From: Blautia hominis | GTDB lineage: Bacteria > Bacillota > Clostridia > Lachnospirales > Lachnospiraceae | Reading direction: 5' to 3' | Assembly (NCBI GenBank): GCA_002270465.1 | Contig: NQOF01000003.1 | Location: 186,001-250,000 of the forward strand | Length of the DNA: 64,000 nt | Shown: piece by piece, positions 25,724-34,036 of the stretch | How positions within the stretch are numbered: the stretch's first letter is position 1 | Layout of the letters: each line of letters opens with the position of its first letter | Notes under the pieces: generated by a model | Told to the model about the DNA's origin: nothing | What the model saw: only the letters and a program-made list of their open reading frames with translations | Databases searched by the model: none | Position numbers and translations under genes: made by a program

Positions 25724-25754
25724 TTGACCGATAGTTACAATCGGTTGATACAAT
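25724..25754 (+). promoter_or_regulatory. MerR-type promoter/operator of the flavoprotein gene
   Basis: TTGACC (25724-25729) and TACAAT (25749-25754) are separated by 19 bp, the overlong spacer of MerR-activated promoters. The dyad ACCGAT-N7-ATCGGT (25727-25732, 25740-25745) lies largely in the spacer, overlapping the last three bases of the -35 box. Confidence 0.75.
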
Positions 25755-25873
25755 CATAGTGTACAGCATTGCGGAGCAAAAAACAATGGTGCAATTCGTG
25801 TGCTCTGCCTGCAAAGCTGACGGAATGGAAATTACAGATGGAAATTGCATAAGAGAAAAAGGAGGATATAAAA

Positions 25874-26491
25874 ATGAATGTATTAATGATCAACGGAAGC
25901 CCTCATAAAGAGGGAAACACCTATATTGCCTTAAAGGAAATGGAAAAGGTATTTCAAAAAGAAGGGATTGCTTGTGAGATCATCCATATCGGAAACAAAG
26001 CGATTCGGGGATGTATAGCCTGCCGGGCATGTGCCGAGAAGGGCAAATGTGTGTTTGAAGATTGCGTCAATGAGATCGCACCTAAGTTTGAGGCCTGTGA
26101 CGGACTGATCATTGGCAGTCCGGTATATTATGCATCCGCCAATGGCACACTGGTGTCATTTCTGGACCGGTTATTCTTCAGCACGCCTTTTGATAAGACA
26201 ATGAAAGTGGGAGCAAGCGTTGTGGCAGCCAGAAGAGGAGGGTTGTCATCCACCTTTGACGAACTGAATAAATATTTTACGATTAGTGGAATGCCGGTAG
26301 CATCCGGTCAGTATTGGAACAGCATTCACGGCAGAGAGATCGGTGAGGCAGCAAAGGACGCAGAAGGGCTGCAGGGAATGCGGACGCTGGCGAATAATAT
26401 GTCGTTTCTTATAAAATCCATTGCCCTTGGAAAAGAGCAGTTGGGGATGCCGGTAAAGGAAGCTATGCAGCATACAAATTTTATCCGTTAG
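25874..26491 (+). CDS. Flavodoxin-family NAD(P)H-dependent oxidoreductase / Fe-S flavoprotein
   Basis: A 205-aa protein. The N-terminal FMN phosphate loop is MLINGSPHKEGNTY-like (GSPHKEGNT), followed by the Cys-rich CIACRACAEKGKCVFEDC segment (about 47-64). GSPVYYASANGTLVSFLDRL completes the flavodoxin-like NADPH:FMN reductase pattern. The Cys set resembles archaeal and clostridial iron-sulfur flavoproteins. The RBS AAAGGAGG is strong. Expression should be MerR-controlled. Likely role: reduction of quinones, electrophiles or Fe-S partners. Confidence 0.9.
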   Translation: MNVLMINGSPHKEGNTYIALKEMEKVFQKEGIACEIIHIGNKAIRGCIACRACAEKGKCVFEDCVNEIAPKFEACDGLIIGSPVYYASANGTLVSFLDRLFFSTPFDKTMKVGASVVAARRGGLSSTFDELNKYFTISGMPVASGQYWNSIHGREIGEAAKDAEGLQGMRTLANNMSFLIKSIALGKEQLGMPVKEAMQHTNFIR

Positions 26492-26610
26492 AAAAATATT
26501 TTCCGGACCGGATATTTAAAGAAATACGGCCTATGATTTAACCGGATCCAGGCCGTTTCACATTACCGGTCGGCAAAAACTTCTGTGCTTCTGTGTTTCT
26601 TTTCAATTAC

Positions 26611-26654
26611 AAAAAAGTACAGCAGATCACAAAGATCTGTCTGTGCTTTTTTGA
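26611..26654 (+). terminator. Terminator downstream of the flavoprotein gene
   Basis: A long imperfect stem, AAAAAAGTACAGCAGATC with GATCTGTCTGTGCTTTTTT, ends in six T. Confidence 0.75.
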
Positions 26655-26676
26655 TACATAGGAAGAAAGAAATGAT

Positions 26677-26729
26677 TTTACACTTTATAGCAAGTATGTT
26701 ATCATATGAATGAAACATATTTCATTCAT
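26677..26729 (+). promoter_or_regulatory. Promoter and operator of the LacI-type regulator
   Basis: TTTACA (26677-26682), 17 bp, TATCAT (26700-26705) are followed directly by the palindrome ATGAATGAAA-CATA-TTTCATTCAT (26706-26729). The core TGAAACATATTTCA differs from the two operators before the ABC genes at one position, pointing to autoregulation. Confidence 0.8.
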
Positions 26730-26786
26730 ATAGCAGGCATGTCTGATCGGTGACTGCTTTTGCGGAAATAAAGGAGAGTGACAGAC

Positions 26787-27767
26787 TTGGCCAGTATCAG
26801 AGATGTGGCGAAAAAAGCAAATGTTGCAGCATGTACCGTGTCGCGCGTAATGAACGGGACAGCAAATGTTGCTCCTGAGACAAGACAGAAAATCGAAGAC
26901 GCGATGAAAGAACTGAATTATATCCCAAATGAACTTGCCAGGGGGATGTTCAGGCAGAAATCGGGTACCGTAGCGATGCTGATACCAAGCATCAGGCATC
27001 CCTATTTCTCAAATCTGGCCCACTGCATTGAATCAAAATTGTATGAAAAAGGCTATAAATTAATGCTTTGCAGTACGGACGGCCAGATTGAGCGGGAGCG
27101 TGAATATATCAATATTTTAAAGACAAATATTGTGGACGGAGTCATTATGGGGGTATCAGATCTTGAAGATAAGGAGTATCAACAATTTGACAAGCCTATG
27201 ATCATGCTGGATTATGATGCAGGAAAAAAACTGCCCATTGTGGTATCAGACCACGAAAAAGGCGGCAGGCTTGCAGCGGAAAAGTTTATGGAAAGCCAAT
27301 GCAGGTATGTGATCCATATAGGTGACCGGGAATTATCCAAAGTGGAATCTTATAAATGCCATACGGCGTTGGCGCATGCTTTAAATGCAGCAGGGATTGA
27401 AAATCGTTTTATCGAAATAAAATGGAATGAGTTTGATTTTTCAGGCTATCTTGAGATCGCGAAGACGATATTAGAAAAATATCCGCAGGTTGATGGAGTG
27501 ATGGCAGCCGATATCCAGGCAGCGGCATTCTTAAAAGCAGCCCTTAAGCTGGGAAAAAAGATCCCGGATGATTTTGCGCTGGTCTCCTACGATGGGACGT
27601 ATGTGGCGGATGTTAATCTGGTAAATGTGACCTCCATCATACAGTCAGCCGATAAAATTGGAGATAAAACTGTGGAGATTTTGCTGAAACTGATGGCCGG
27701 ACAGAAGCTCACAAAGAGGAAGTATCTGATAGATGTTGTCAGAAAAGACGGGGAGACAACCAAGTAG
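26787..27767 (+). CDS. LacI-family sugar-responsive regulator
   Basis: A 326-aa protein. The N-terminal HTH is ASIRDVAKKANVAACTVSRV-type with a hinge helix RKSGTV-like (FRQKSGTVAML), then a periplasmic-binding-protein-like sensor. The TTG at 26787 is chosen because AGGAG is 10 bp upstream and the HTH begins at once; a GTG at 26778 is too close to the RBS. It faces the ABC transporter/GH13 operon, and three near-identical 14-bp palindromes fit its binding. The inducer is probably the transported alpha-glucoside. Confidence 0.92.
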   Translation: MASIRDVAKKANVAACTVSRVMNGTANVAPETRQKIEDAMKELNYIPNELARGMFRQKSGTVAMLIPSIRHPYFSNLAHCIESKLYEKGYKLMLCSTDGQIEREREYINILKTNIVDGVIMGVSDLEDKEYQQFDKPMIMLDYDAGKKLPIVVSDHEKGGRLAAEKFMESQCRYVIHIGDRELSKVESYKCHTALAHALNAAGIENRFIEIKWNEFDFSGYLEIAKTILEKYPQVDGVMAADIQAAAFLKAALKLGKKIPDDFALVSYDGTYVADVNLVNVTSIIQSADKIGDKTVEILLKLMAGQKLTKRKYLIDVVRKDGETTK

Positions 27768-27820
27768 GGGAAGCTTTTGGACGGTATGCGGAGATAAGGT
27801 GAAAAAGTATAAATTTGATA

Positions 27821-27849
27821 TTGACAGAGTCTATATGTGGGTGTATGAT
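27821..27849 (+). promoter_or_regulatory. Promoter of the sugar ABC operon
   Basis: A perfect TTGACA (27821-27826), 17-bp spacer and TATGAT (27844-27849). Confidence 0.85.
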
Positions 27850-27861
27850 AAAAGCAACAAA

Positions 27862-27875
27862 TGAAACATGTTTCA
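27862..27875. promoter_or_regulatory. LacI-type operator O1
   Basis: Perfect 14-bp palindrome TGAAACATGTTTCA starting 12 bp after the -10 box, over the expected transcription start region. Confidence 0.85.
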
Positions 27876-27920
27876 AGAAAAGAAAAAGGATGCAGCGGCA
27901 TCCAAAATTTATCGCCGGAA

Positions 27921-27934
27921 TGAAACATGTTTCA
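27921..27934. promoter_or_regulatory. LacI-type operator O2
   Basis: A second exact copy of TGAAACATGTTTCA, 59 bp after O1 (between five and six helical turns), just before the RBS of the binding-protein gene. Loop or roadblock repression is plausible. Confidence 0.85.
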
Positions 27935-27949
27935 CAAAGGAGGAGACAT

Positions 27950-29251
27950 ATGAAGACCAGAGGGAAAAGAGTATTCAGTATCCTGATCAGTTTAATGGTA
28001 ATGTGTACAATGACAGCATGCGGGAGCAAGGAGGATGCGGTAAAGACGAAGGACGGGAAAGTAAAGATCAGGGCTTATTTAGGCGGTGGTGACCTATCAG
28101 AAAAAATTGACGCCCTGGCAGCAGATTTCAATGCACAGAGTAAGACGACAGAGGTGGAAGTGGTGCCTATGCCGGCGGACACTTCAAGCATGATCACGGT
28201 AATGTTTAACTCAGGAAACACGCCCACGGTTATGGGACTGGAGACGGGAGATCTGCTGCGGGCAAAGGACCGGCTGGCGGATCTGTCCGATTTAAGTGCA
28301 GTAGAATATGCAAGTGCTGGGACGATCGACGCAGCCAGGGATGGCGAAGCCGTCTATGGAGTTCCCTATCGAATTGAGGGAATGGGACTGATCTATAACA
28401 GAGCCGTATTAGATGATGTGCTTGGTGAATCTTTCGACCCGGATTCTATCCATACACGTGAAGATTTGAGAATGGTTTTTGAAGAAATAGAGAAAGCGGG
28501 GATCGCACCCATTGTCTTAGGCGCCCAGGATTGGTCATTGTCTACACATCTTGCCACAGATATCTACACCGGACAATCTGAAGATCCGCAGGAGCAGGCT
28601 GCATTTGTGGATAAGCTGAAACGCGGCGAGGAAGATTTGGCATCGAATGAAGTGTTTCAAGAGGTTATGGATACCATCGACCTGCTGAAGGAATATAATT
28701 ACCATGCAGACAATCCGCTTCTGTATGCCAACGACGGAGATACCACCAAGCAGGCCAGGATCTTAACAGAAGGGAAGGCGGCTTTCTGGTTCCAGGGGAA
28801 TTGGGGTTCTACAGCCCTTGAATCGCTGGACCCGGAGGGGGAATATGGCATGATCCCTCTGCCTGTAGGCGAGGATGATTCTTATCCAAACAACAGGATC
28901 GCAACGCTGGTACCCATGTACCTGACTGTTTTTAACGGCGCGACAGAAGAACAGCAGCAGTCAGGCAGGGAACTGATTGAATATATTACCCAGACAGAAC
29001 GTGGATGGGAGTTCGTGGTAAATGACGCAAAGGGGATTCCGGCTTATGACAATGCAGCCGTAGCGGTGGAGAACGGCATTGCCTCCAGTATCCTGAACTA
29101 TCAGGAGAAGGGAAGGACAAAGGTTGCATACATGGCAAATACGGCAGACCATTATGTGGACACAGGGGCAGCGCTTCAGCGGTATCTGGACGGCCAGATC
29201 AGCAGAGAAGAAGTGGCAGAAGCATATGAAGCCTACTGGCGTGCAAAATAG
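27950..29251 (+). CDS. Sugar ABC transporter substrate-binding lipoprotein
   Basis: A 433-aa protein with a lipoprotein signal: basic start MKTRGKRVF, a hydrophobic stretch, then lipobox MTAC with the modified Cys near residue 23. The rest is a family 1 solute-binding fold with YGVPYRIEGMGLIYNR and GKAAFWFQGNWGSTAL, as in MalE-like oligosaccharide-binding proteins. The ATG at 27950 has AAGGAGGA at the right distance; longer in-frame extensions would run through the operator. It is the first gene of a four-gene operon. No MsmX-type ATPase is encoded here, so a shared one elsewhere must power the transporter. Confidence 0.93.
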   Translation: MKTRGKRVFSILISLMVMCTMTACGSKEDAVKTKDGKVKIRAYLGGGDLSEKIDALAADFNAQSKTTEVEVVPMPADTSSMITVMFNSGNTPTVMGLETGDLLRAKDRLADLSDLSAVEYASAGTIDAARDGEAVYGVPYRIEGMGLIYNRAVLDDVLGESFDPDSIHTREDLRMVFEEIEKAGIAPIVLGAQDWSLSTHLATDIYTGQSEDPQEQAAFVDKLKRGEEDLASNEVFQEVMDTIDLLKEYNYHADNPLLYANDGDTTKQARILTEGKAAFWFQGNWGSTALESLDPEGEYGMIPLPVGEDDSYPNNRIATLVPMYLTVFNGATEEQQQSGRELIEYITQTERGWEFVVNDAKGIPAYDNAAVAVENGIASSILNYQEKGRTKVAYMANTADHYVDTGAALQRYLDGQISREEVAEAYEAYWRAK

Positions 29252-29264
29252 GAGGAGATCGGAA

Positions 29265-30140
29265 ATGAAAAAGAAGAGGAATCAGGTATTGCTGTTTTTG
29301 GGATTCGCGGGACCTGCGATCCTGGCATTTGTCTTTGTGATAGGCTGGGCGTTTGTAAATGGTGTATTTATGTCCTTTACGGATTGGAATGGTATATCAG
29401 AGCATTTTAATGTGGTGGGGCTTTCCAATTATGTGAAAGCGTTCCACGATGTGAATTTCTGGGAATCACTGGTCAGGACCTTCAAATATGCTATCGGAGT
29501 TGTACTGGCAGTTAATATACTTGCATTTTTACTTGCATATCTGCTGACCAAAGGATATAGAGGGCAGGGTGTTTACAGGACCGGATTCTTCATCCCGAAC
29601 CTGATCGGCGGTGTGGTTCTTGGTATTGTATGGAAATTTATCTTTTCGGAGGCACTGGTACAGTTGGGCCAGATACCGGTTTTCGGGACGTTTGCAGGCA
29701 ACTGGCTGAGTGATCCGAATACAGCAATGCTGGCAATGATCATAGTGGCAGTGTGGCAGATGGCAGGTTATCTTATGATCATCTATATGGCGGGCATCAT
29801 AGCGGTTCCGAAAGATGTTTGCGAGGCGGCATCCCTTGACGGGGCATCCGGATTCTACGCGATCCGTAAGATCATCCTTCCGCTGATCATGCCATCTATT
29901 ACGATCTGCAGCTTTCTGTCTATCAAGGCGGCATTTATGGTGTACGACGTGAACCTGACGCTGACGGCAGGCGGTCCGTATAAATCTACTATTATGGCAT
30001 CCATGCATGTATATAACAAAGCATTTAAATACAATGACTTTGGTATTGGACAGGCAGAAGCTCTTATCCTGTTTCTGATCGTGGCTGTCATAACCGTGAT
30101 CCAGGTAACCGTTACAAAGAAAAAGGAGGTTGAAGCATAA
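29265..30140 (+). CDS. Sugar ABC transporter permease (MalF/UgpA-type)
   Basis: A 291-aa protein with six membrane helices. The EAA loop is EAASLDGASGFYAIRKIILP, contacting the ATPase. A GGAGGAG box precedes the ATG at 29265. Its stop overlaps the next start by one base (TAATG), indicating coupled translation. Confidence 0.93.
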   Translation: MKKKRNQVLLFLGFAGPAILAFVFVIGWAFVNGVFMSFTDWNGISEHFNVVGLSNYVKAFHDVNFWESLVRTFKYAIGVVLAVNILAFLLAYLLTKGYRGQGVYRTGFFIPNLIGGVVLGIVWKFIFSEALVQLGQIPVFGTFAGNWLSDPNTAMLAMIIVAVWQMAGYLMIIYMAGIIAVPKDVCEAASLDGASGFYAIRKIILPLIMPSITICSFLSIKAAFMVYDVNLTLTAGGPYKSTIMASMHVYNKAFKYNDFGIGQAEALILFLIVAVITVIQVTVTKKKEVEA

Positions 30141-30961
30141 TGAAAAAGGCAAAGAAAGGTTTATATTATGTGGTGACAACCGGGATTTTTCTTCTGTTCC
30201 TCATTCCGTTTTATATTGTTTTAGTGAATGCATTTAAGAGCAACAAAGAGATTGTGGACAATGCATTGGCGCTGCCAAAGTCACTTGATCTTTCTGCGAT
30301 CGTGGATGCGTTCCATAAGATGAACTATGTGCAGACTTTTGGAAATTCTCTATTGATCACACTGGCAAGTGTTGTGCTTACTATTATTGCTGCCGCCATG
30401 TGCGCCTATCTGTTTGCCAGAAAAGACTGGACCATCAACAAGATCGTATTTATGGCCATGGTAGTGTCCATGATCATTCCGTTCCAGTCTATCATGATCC
30501 CTCTGGTTAAGAATTTCAGCAGCCTTGGCATTATGAACAGCAGGCTCACCATGATCATCTTCTATGTCGGGGCCAATGTATCCATGGCGGTTTTCATGTT
30601 CCATGGTTTTATGAAGTCCATTCCGTATGAACTTGAGGAGGCAGCAAAGATAGACGGATGTACACAGGTTGGAATCTTTGTGAGGATCATCCTGCCGTTA
30701 TTGAAGCCCATTGCATCTACTATTTTTATTTTAAACTTTTTGGGAACTTGGAATGATTTCCTTGCACCCTTTATTATTCTCTCAGATAACAGCAGGAAGA
30801 CGCTGCCTTTGATGACATATATGTTTACAGGTCAGTATTTTACAGACTATGCACTTGTACTGGCAGGTCTGATCCTGACTATGCTGCCCATATTGGTCGT
30901 TTACATATTTATGCAGAAGAACATTATTGAAGGTGTAGCCCAGGGAGCAGTCAAGGGGTGA
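30140..30961 (+). CDS. Sugar ABC transporter permease (MalG/UgpE-type)
   Basis: A 273-aa, six-helix partner permease with EAA loop EEAAKIDGCTQVGIFVRIIL followed by PLLKP. The ending KNIIEGVAQGAVKG is classic for MalG-type subunits. Confidence 0.94.
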   Translation: MKKAKKGLYYVVTTGIFLLFLIPFYIVLVNAFKSNKEIVDNALALPKSLDLSAIVDAFHKMNYVQTFGNSLLITLASVVLTIIAAAMCAYLFARKDWTINKIVFMAMVVSMIIPFQSIMIPLVKNFSSLGIMNSRLTMIIFYVGANVSMAVFMFHGFMKSIPYELEEAAKIDGCTQVGIFVRIILPLLKPIASTIFILNFLGTWNDFLAPFIILSDNSRKTLPLMTYMFTGQYFTDYALVLAGLILTMLPILVVYIFMQKNIIEGVAQGAVKG

Positions 30962-30976
30962 GCCATGGAGGAAATT

Positions 30977-32680
30977 ATGAATAAGGATACAATGACAGGA
31001 ATGATGAAAAAGGGCTGGTGGAAGGACGCGGTGGTTTATCAGATCTACCCCAAAAGCTTTCGTGACACCAACGGAGACGGGATAGGGGATCTGCCGGGGA
31101 TCATACAAAAATTGCCGTATCTGAAAGAACTGGGTGTGAATGTCCTCTGGCTCTGCCCGGTATACTGCTCACCCATGGATGACGGGGGGTATGATATTTC
31201 TGATTATTACCATATCCACCCCATGTTCGGCATCGATGGGGATATGGATGCACTGATTGAAAAAGCAGATGAGATGGGAATGAAGGTACTGATGGATTTG
31301 GTGGTGAACCATACATCAGATGAACATGCATGGTTTCAGGAGGCGCTGAACCACCCGGAGAGTAAATATGCAGACTATTATATTTTCCGGGAAACGGAAG
31401 ACGGAAATCCGCCCAACAACTGGCGCTCCTATTTTGGAGGCTCCGCCTGGGAGCGGGTAGGGGACAGCAGCCGATTTTATCTCCATGCTTTTTCAAAAAA
31501 ACAGCCGGATCTGAACTGGGAAAATGAAGAACTCAGGGAAGAGATCTATAAAATGATCAATTACTGGCTGGATAAGGGACTTGGCGGGTTCCGGATAGAT
31601 GCGATCTGTAATATAAAGAAGAAAATGGAATATGGGATATTTCCGCCGGATGGTGAGGATGGGCTTCGGTATATCGGTGATTGGATTCTGAATCAGCCGG
31701 GCATAGAGGATTTTCTGAGAGAACTCAATGAGAAGACATTTAAGCCCCATAATAGTATGACAGTTGCGGAGGCAAATGTTCCGCCGGCCTTGTTGGATCG
31801 GTTTATCGGTGAAGATGGGTTTTTCTCCATGGTATTTGATTTCAGCTATACGGATATTGATGTACCGGATACCGGGGAATGGTTCAAACCGAGACATTTC
31901 ACGATAAAGGAACTGAGGGAGAAAATATTTAAAAGCCAGGAACATGTACAGAATATGGGGTGGGGTGCCGTGTATCTGGAAAATCACGACCAGAACCGTT
32001 CCGTGAATAAGTATCTGCCGGATGAAGGCATTCATTATTACAGTAAGACCATGCTGGCGTCGCTGTTTCTGTTTTTGCGGGGGACACCGTTCATTTATCA
32101 GGGACAGGAGATTGGCATGGAAAATATAAGGATGGAATCCATGGAGGATTATGATGATCTTGCCACACATGGCCAGTATGCAAGGGCACTGAAAGCAGGG
32201 CTGAGTGAAACGGAAGCATTTGACATAGTGGTGAAAAGAAGCCGCGACAACAGCCGGACACCGATGCAGTGGAATCAGAGTAGGAATGCAGGGTTTTCCG
32301 ATGCAGATAAGACATGGATAAAGGTAAATAAAAACTATACAGCCATCAATGCGGAACAGGAAGAAAATGATAAAAGCTCCGTATTGAATTTCTACAGGGG
32401 ACTTATCCGCCTCAGACAGGACAGTCCGTACAGCCATATTTTGGTCCATGGGAAATTTGTTCCTTATGATGCAGAGAACGATAATGTCATTGCTTATGAA
32501 CGTGTGTCGGACGATTTGGGGATCCTGACGTTCCATAATTTTCAAGATCAGAATGCAGAGATAACGATCCCTGAGGGATATGCAGAAAAGATAGCCGGAA
32601 ATTATACGGGCCGCTGCCCGGAAAACAATAGGTATTGTTTGAGACCTTATGAATGTATTGCGTTTTATAAGGATAGGTAA
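30977..32680 (+). CDS. GH13 alpha-glucosidase / oligo-1,6-glucosidase
   Basis: A 567-aa cytoplasmic GH13 enzyme: WWKDAVVYQIYPKSF start, region I DLVVNHTSDEH, nucleophile Asp208 in GFRIDAI, acid/base Glu265 in TVAEAN, transition-state Asp338 in ENHDQNR, followed by a C-terminal beta domain. Length and motifs fit the GH13_31 oligo-1,6-glucosidase/alpha-glucosidase/trehalose-6-phosphate hydrolase group. Import by an ABC system rather than a PTS argues against a phosphorylated substrate. The start at 30977 has GGAGG five bases upstream; an ATG four codons earlier is less likely. It should hydrolyse the imported alpha-glucoside. Confidence 0.93.
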   Translation: MNKDTMTGMMKKGWWKDAVVYQIYPKSFRDTNGDGIGDLPGIIQKLPYLKELGVNVLWLCPVYCSPMDDGGYDISDYYHIHPMFGIDGDMDALIEKADEMGMKVLMDLVVNHTSDEHAWFQEALNHPESKYADYYIFRETEDGNPPNNWRSYFGGSAWERVGDSSRFYLHAFSKKQPDLNWENEELREEIYKMINYWLDKGLGGFRIDAICNIKKKMEYGIFPPDGEDGLRYIGDWILNQPGIEDFLRELNEKTFKPHNSMTVAEANVPPALLDRFIGEDGFFSMVFDFSYTDIDVPDTGEWFKPRHFTIKELREKIFKSQEHVQNMGWGAVYLENHDQNRSVNKYLPDEGIHYYSKTMLASLFLFLRGTPFIYQGQEIGMENIRMESMEDYDDLATHGQYARALKAGLSETEAFDIVVKRSRDNSRTPMQWNQSRNAGFSDADKTWIKVNKNYTAINAEQEENDKSSVLNFYRGLIRLRQDSPYSHILVHGKFVPYDAENDNVIAYERVSDDLGILTFHNFQDQNAEITIPEGYAEKIAGNYTGRCPENNRYCLRPYECIAFYKDR

Positions 32681-32701
32681 GATTCCGGAAGGTTACTCCA
32701 T

Positions 32702-32732
32702 AAGGACAGGGATAAATTTCCCTGTCCTTTTG
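32702..32732 (+). terminator. Terminator of the ABC/GH13 operon
   Basis: Perfect 11-bp stem AAGGACAGGGA / TCCCTGTCCTT with a 6-nt loop, followed by TT and GGG. Confidence 0.75.
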
Positions 32733-32842
32733 GGTATGTTACGGATAGACAAACACAGGTTGTTCGGGTGTCCGGCTGCCTTTACCTGGGGGCCTATGGG
32801 ATTTGGGGAAATTGACCATAGACATTTATTAACGTATGACGA

Positions 32843-33214
32843 TCATTTCCTCCAGAAGGAGGAACAATCTGCTTTGTCTGTTCTGTTGTACCGAATGATC
32901 TGTTCAAGCAGGGAATAATTAACAGGCTCATCCCAGCGTATGCGAAAAATATTGGAACTATAGCTATAACCCGATTTTTTGATTTCAGATGAAAACATTT
33001 CAATTCCTTTTTGTTCCGGTGCAACGGAAAAATGCTGTTTTGACGCACTGAAGCCAATGATAAAGGTTCCATGGTCTGTGAACATAGGCTGGTTCCATGC
33101 AATTTTAGGCTGCATATCCGGGAAACGGTTATTGATCCATTCCAGGACCTCTCTCATACGAGAGCGGTGTTCTTCGTTTTTAATGGTTGACAGGTATTTT
33201 TCAAAAGTTTCCAT
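32843..33214 (-). CDS. DUF1801 (YdhG-like) protein
   Basis: A 123-aa small alpha/beta protein with the DUF1801 pattern: helical start, PKIAWNQPMF, IGFSASKQHFSVAPE, then a basic strand RIRWDEPVN and a final helix. Some relatives are called intracellular iron chaperones, but function is poorly supported. The ATG at 33214 with GGAG six bases upstream is preferred over one four codons earlier. Confidence 0.85.
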   Translation of the reverse strand: METFEKYLSTIKNEEHRSRMREVLEWINNRFPDMQPKIAWNQPMFTDHGTFIIGFSASKQHFSVAPEQKGIEMFSSEIKKSGYSYSSNIFRIRWDEPVNYSLLEQIIRYNRTDKADCSSFWRK

Positions 33215-33272
33215 GATGTGCTCCATATTTGATCATTTTCGTATTCATAGCTGTTTCCGAAAGATATGAAAA

Positions 33273-33797
33273 CTATTCACTTTGTTTCAGGGATGCAATC
33301 CACGTTTCTATAGCGTTTGCCAGGATAAGCTGTTGTTTAAGAACAGCCATGCCTGTTTCGGGAATACCGGAATCGTTTTCTTTCATAGCCATATTTTCTT
33401 CCAAATATGTTTTTAAAGTCTTTATGTTACATTCGATATCCCCCAGGCATTGTTTCCGCTTTTCGGGGGAGAGGCTGGGCAGATTTACAATGACAGCGTT
33501 AAAGTCCAGAAAAAAATGGATCGGTTTTGTTGAAATCTCCAGCATAAGCTTCTCGAACTCTTTATTTCCATCATCCGTCAGGGAATACACAGCTTTATCC
33601 GGCATCTTCCCTTCTTTGACTCGGCTGCTTTTTATAAGCCCTTTTTCTTCCAGTTGGATTACTTTTTTATAGATTGACGGAGTGCTGATCTTTACCCATT
33701 TGGATAAGTTCCGGTATTCTACTAATTTTTGAATATCATAGGCACTTAACGATTCTTTTTTGAGTATTCCCAATACGATTAAATCTATGGCTGCCAT
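33273..33797 (-). CDS. PadR-family transcriptional regulator
   Basis: A 174-aa protein with an N-terminal winged helix (LIVLGILKKESLSAYDIQKL, then STPSIYKKVIQLEEKGLI) and a C-terminal helical Vir_C-like dimerisation domain. It is divergent from the MATE exporter gene, with AT-rich dyads in between. PadR proteins usually repress an adjacent multidrug exporter until a drug or phenolic binds. Confidence 0.9.
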   Translation of the reverse strand: MAAIDLIVLGILKKESLSAYDIQKLVEYRNLSKWVKISTPSIYKKVIQLEEKGLIKSSRVKEGKMPDKAVYSLTDDGNKEFEKLMLEISTKPIHFFLDFNAVIVNLPSLSPEKRKQCLGDIECNIKTLKTYLEENMAMKENDSGIPETGMAVLKQQLILANAIETWIASLKQSE

Positions 33798-33855
33798 AGT
33801 TATCCTCCTTTTACCCTGCTCTTATAAGATACAGTCGTGTATAAACATGCTTAAA

Positions 33856-33872
33856 TACTATAAATTATATTA
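33856..33872. promoter_or_regulatory. Candidate PadR operator near its own gene
   Basis: TACTATAAATTATATTA, a degenerate copy of the element over the MATE promoter, 59 bp from the padR start. Confidence 0.5.
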
Positions 33873-33941
33873 TTGTATTTTCTAATTGGTGTCAAGTGAA
33901 TGAATGGGGAGGTGGAGAAGGTACGCGGCTTTTTCTTTTTC

Positions 33942-33995
33942 TTGACATATACTATAAATTATAGTAATATAACTAATATGCTATAATTTATAGTA
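33942..33995 (+). promoter_or_regulatory. MATE promoter with two PadR-type dyads
   Basis: TTGACA (33942-33947), 17-bp spacer and TAATAT (33965-33970). The spacer is filled by TACTATAAATTATAGTA (33950-33966), and an inverted near-copy, GCTATAATTTATAGTA, follows at 33980-33995 across the start site. Confidence 0.75.
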
Positions 33996-34036
33996 ATGTG
34001 CTTTATAACTATTGAGAAGTGAGAGGAGAGTTAATT

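Noticed and set aside
31493-32545. 350-codon minus-strand ORF inside the GH13 gene
   Set aside because: GH13 catalytic residues are all on the plus strand; the antisense frame has no RBS and unusual composition.
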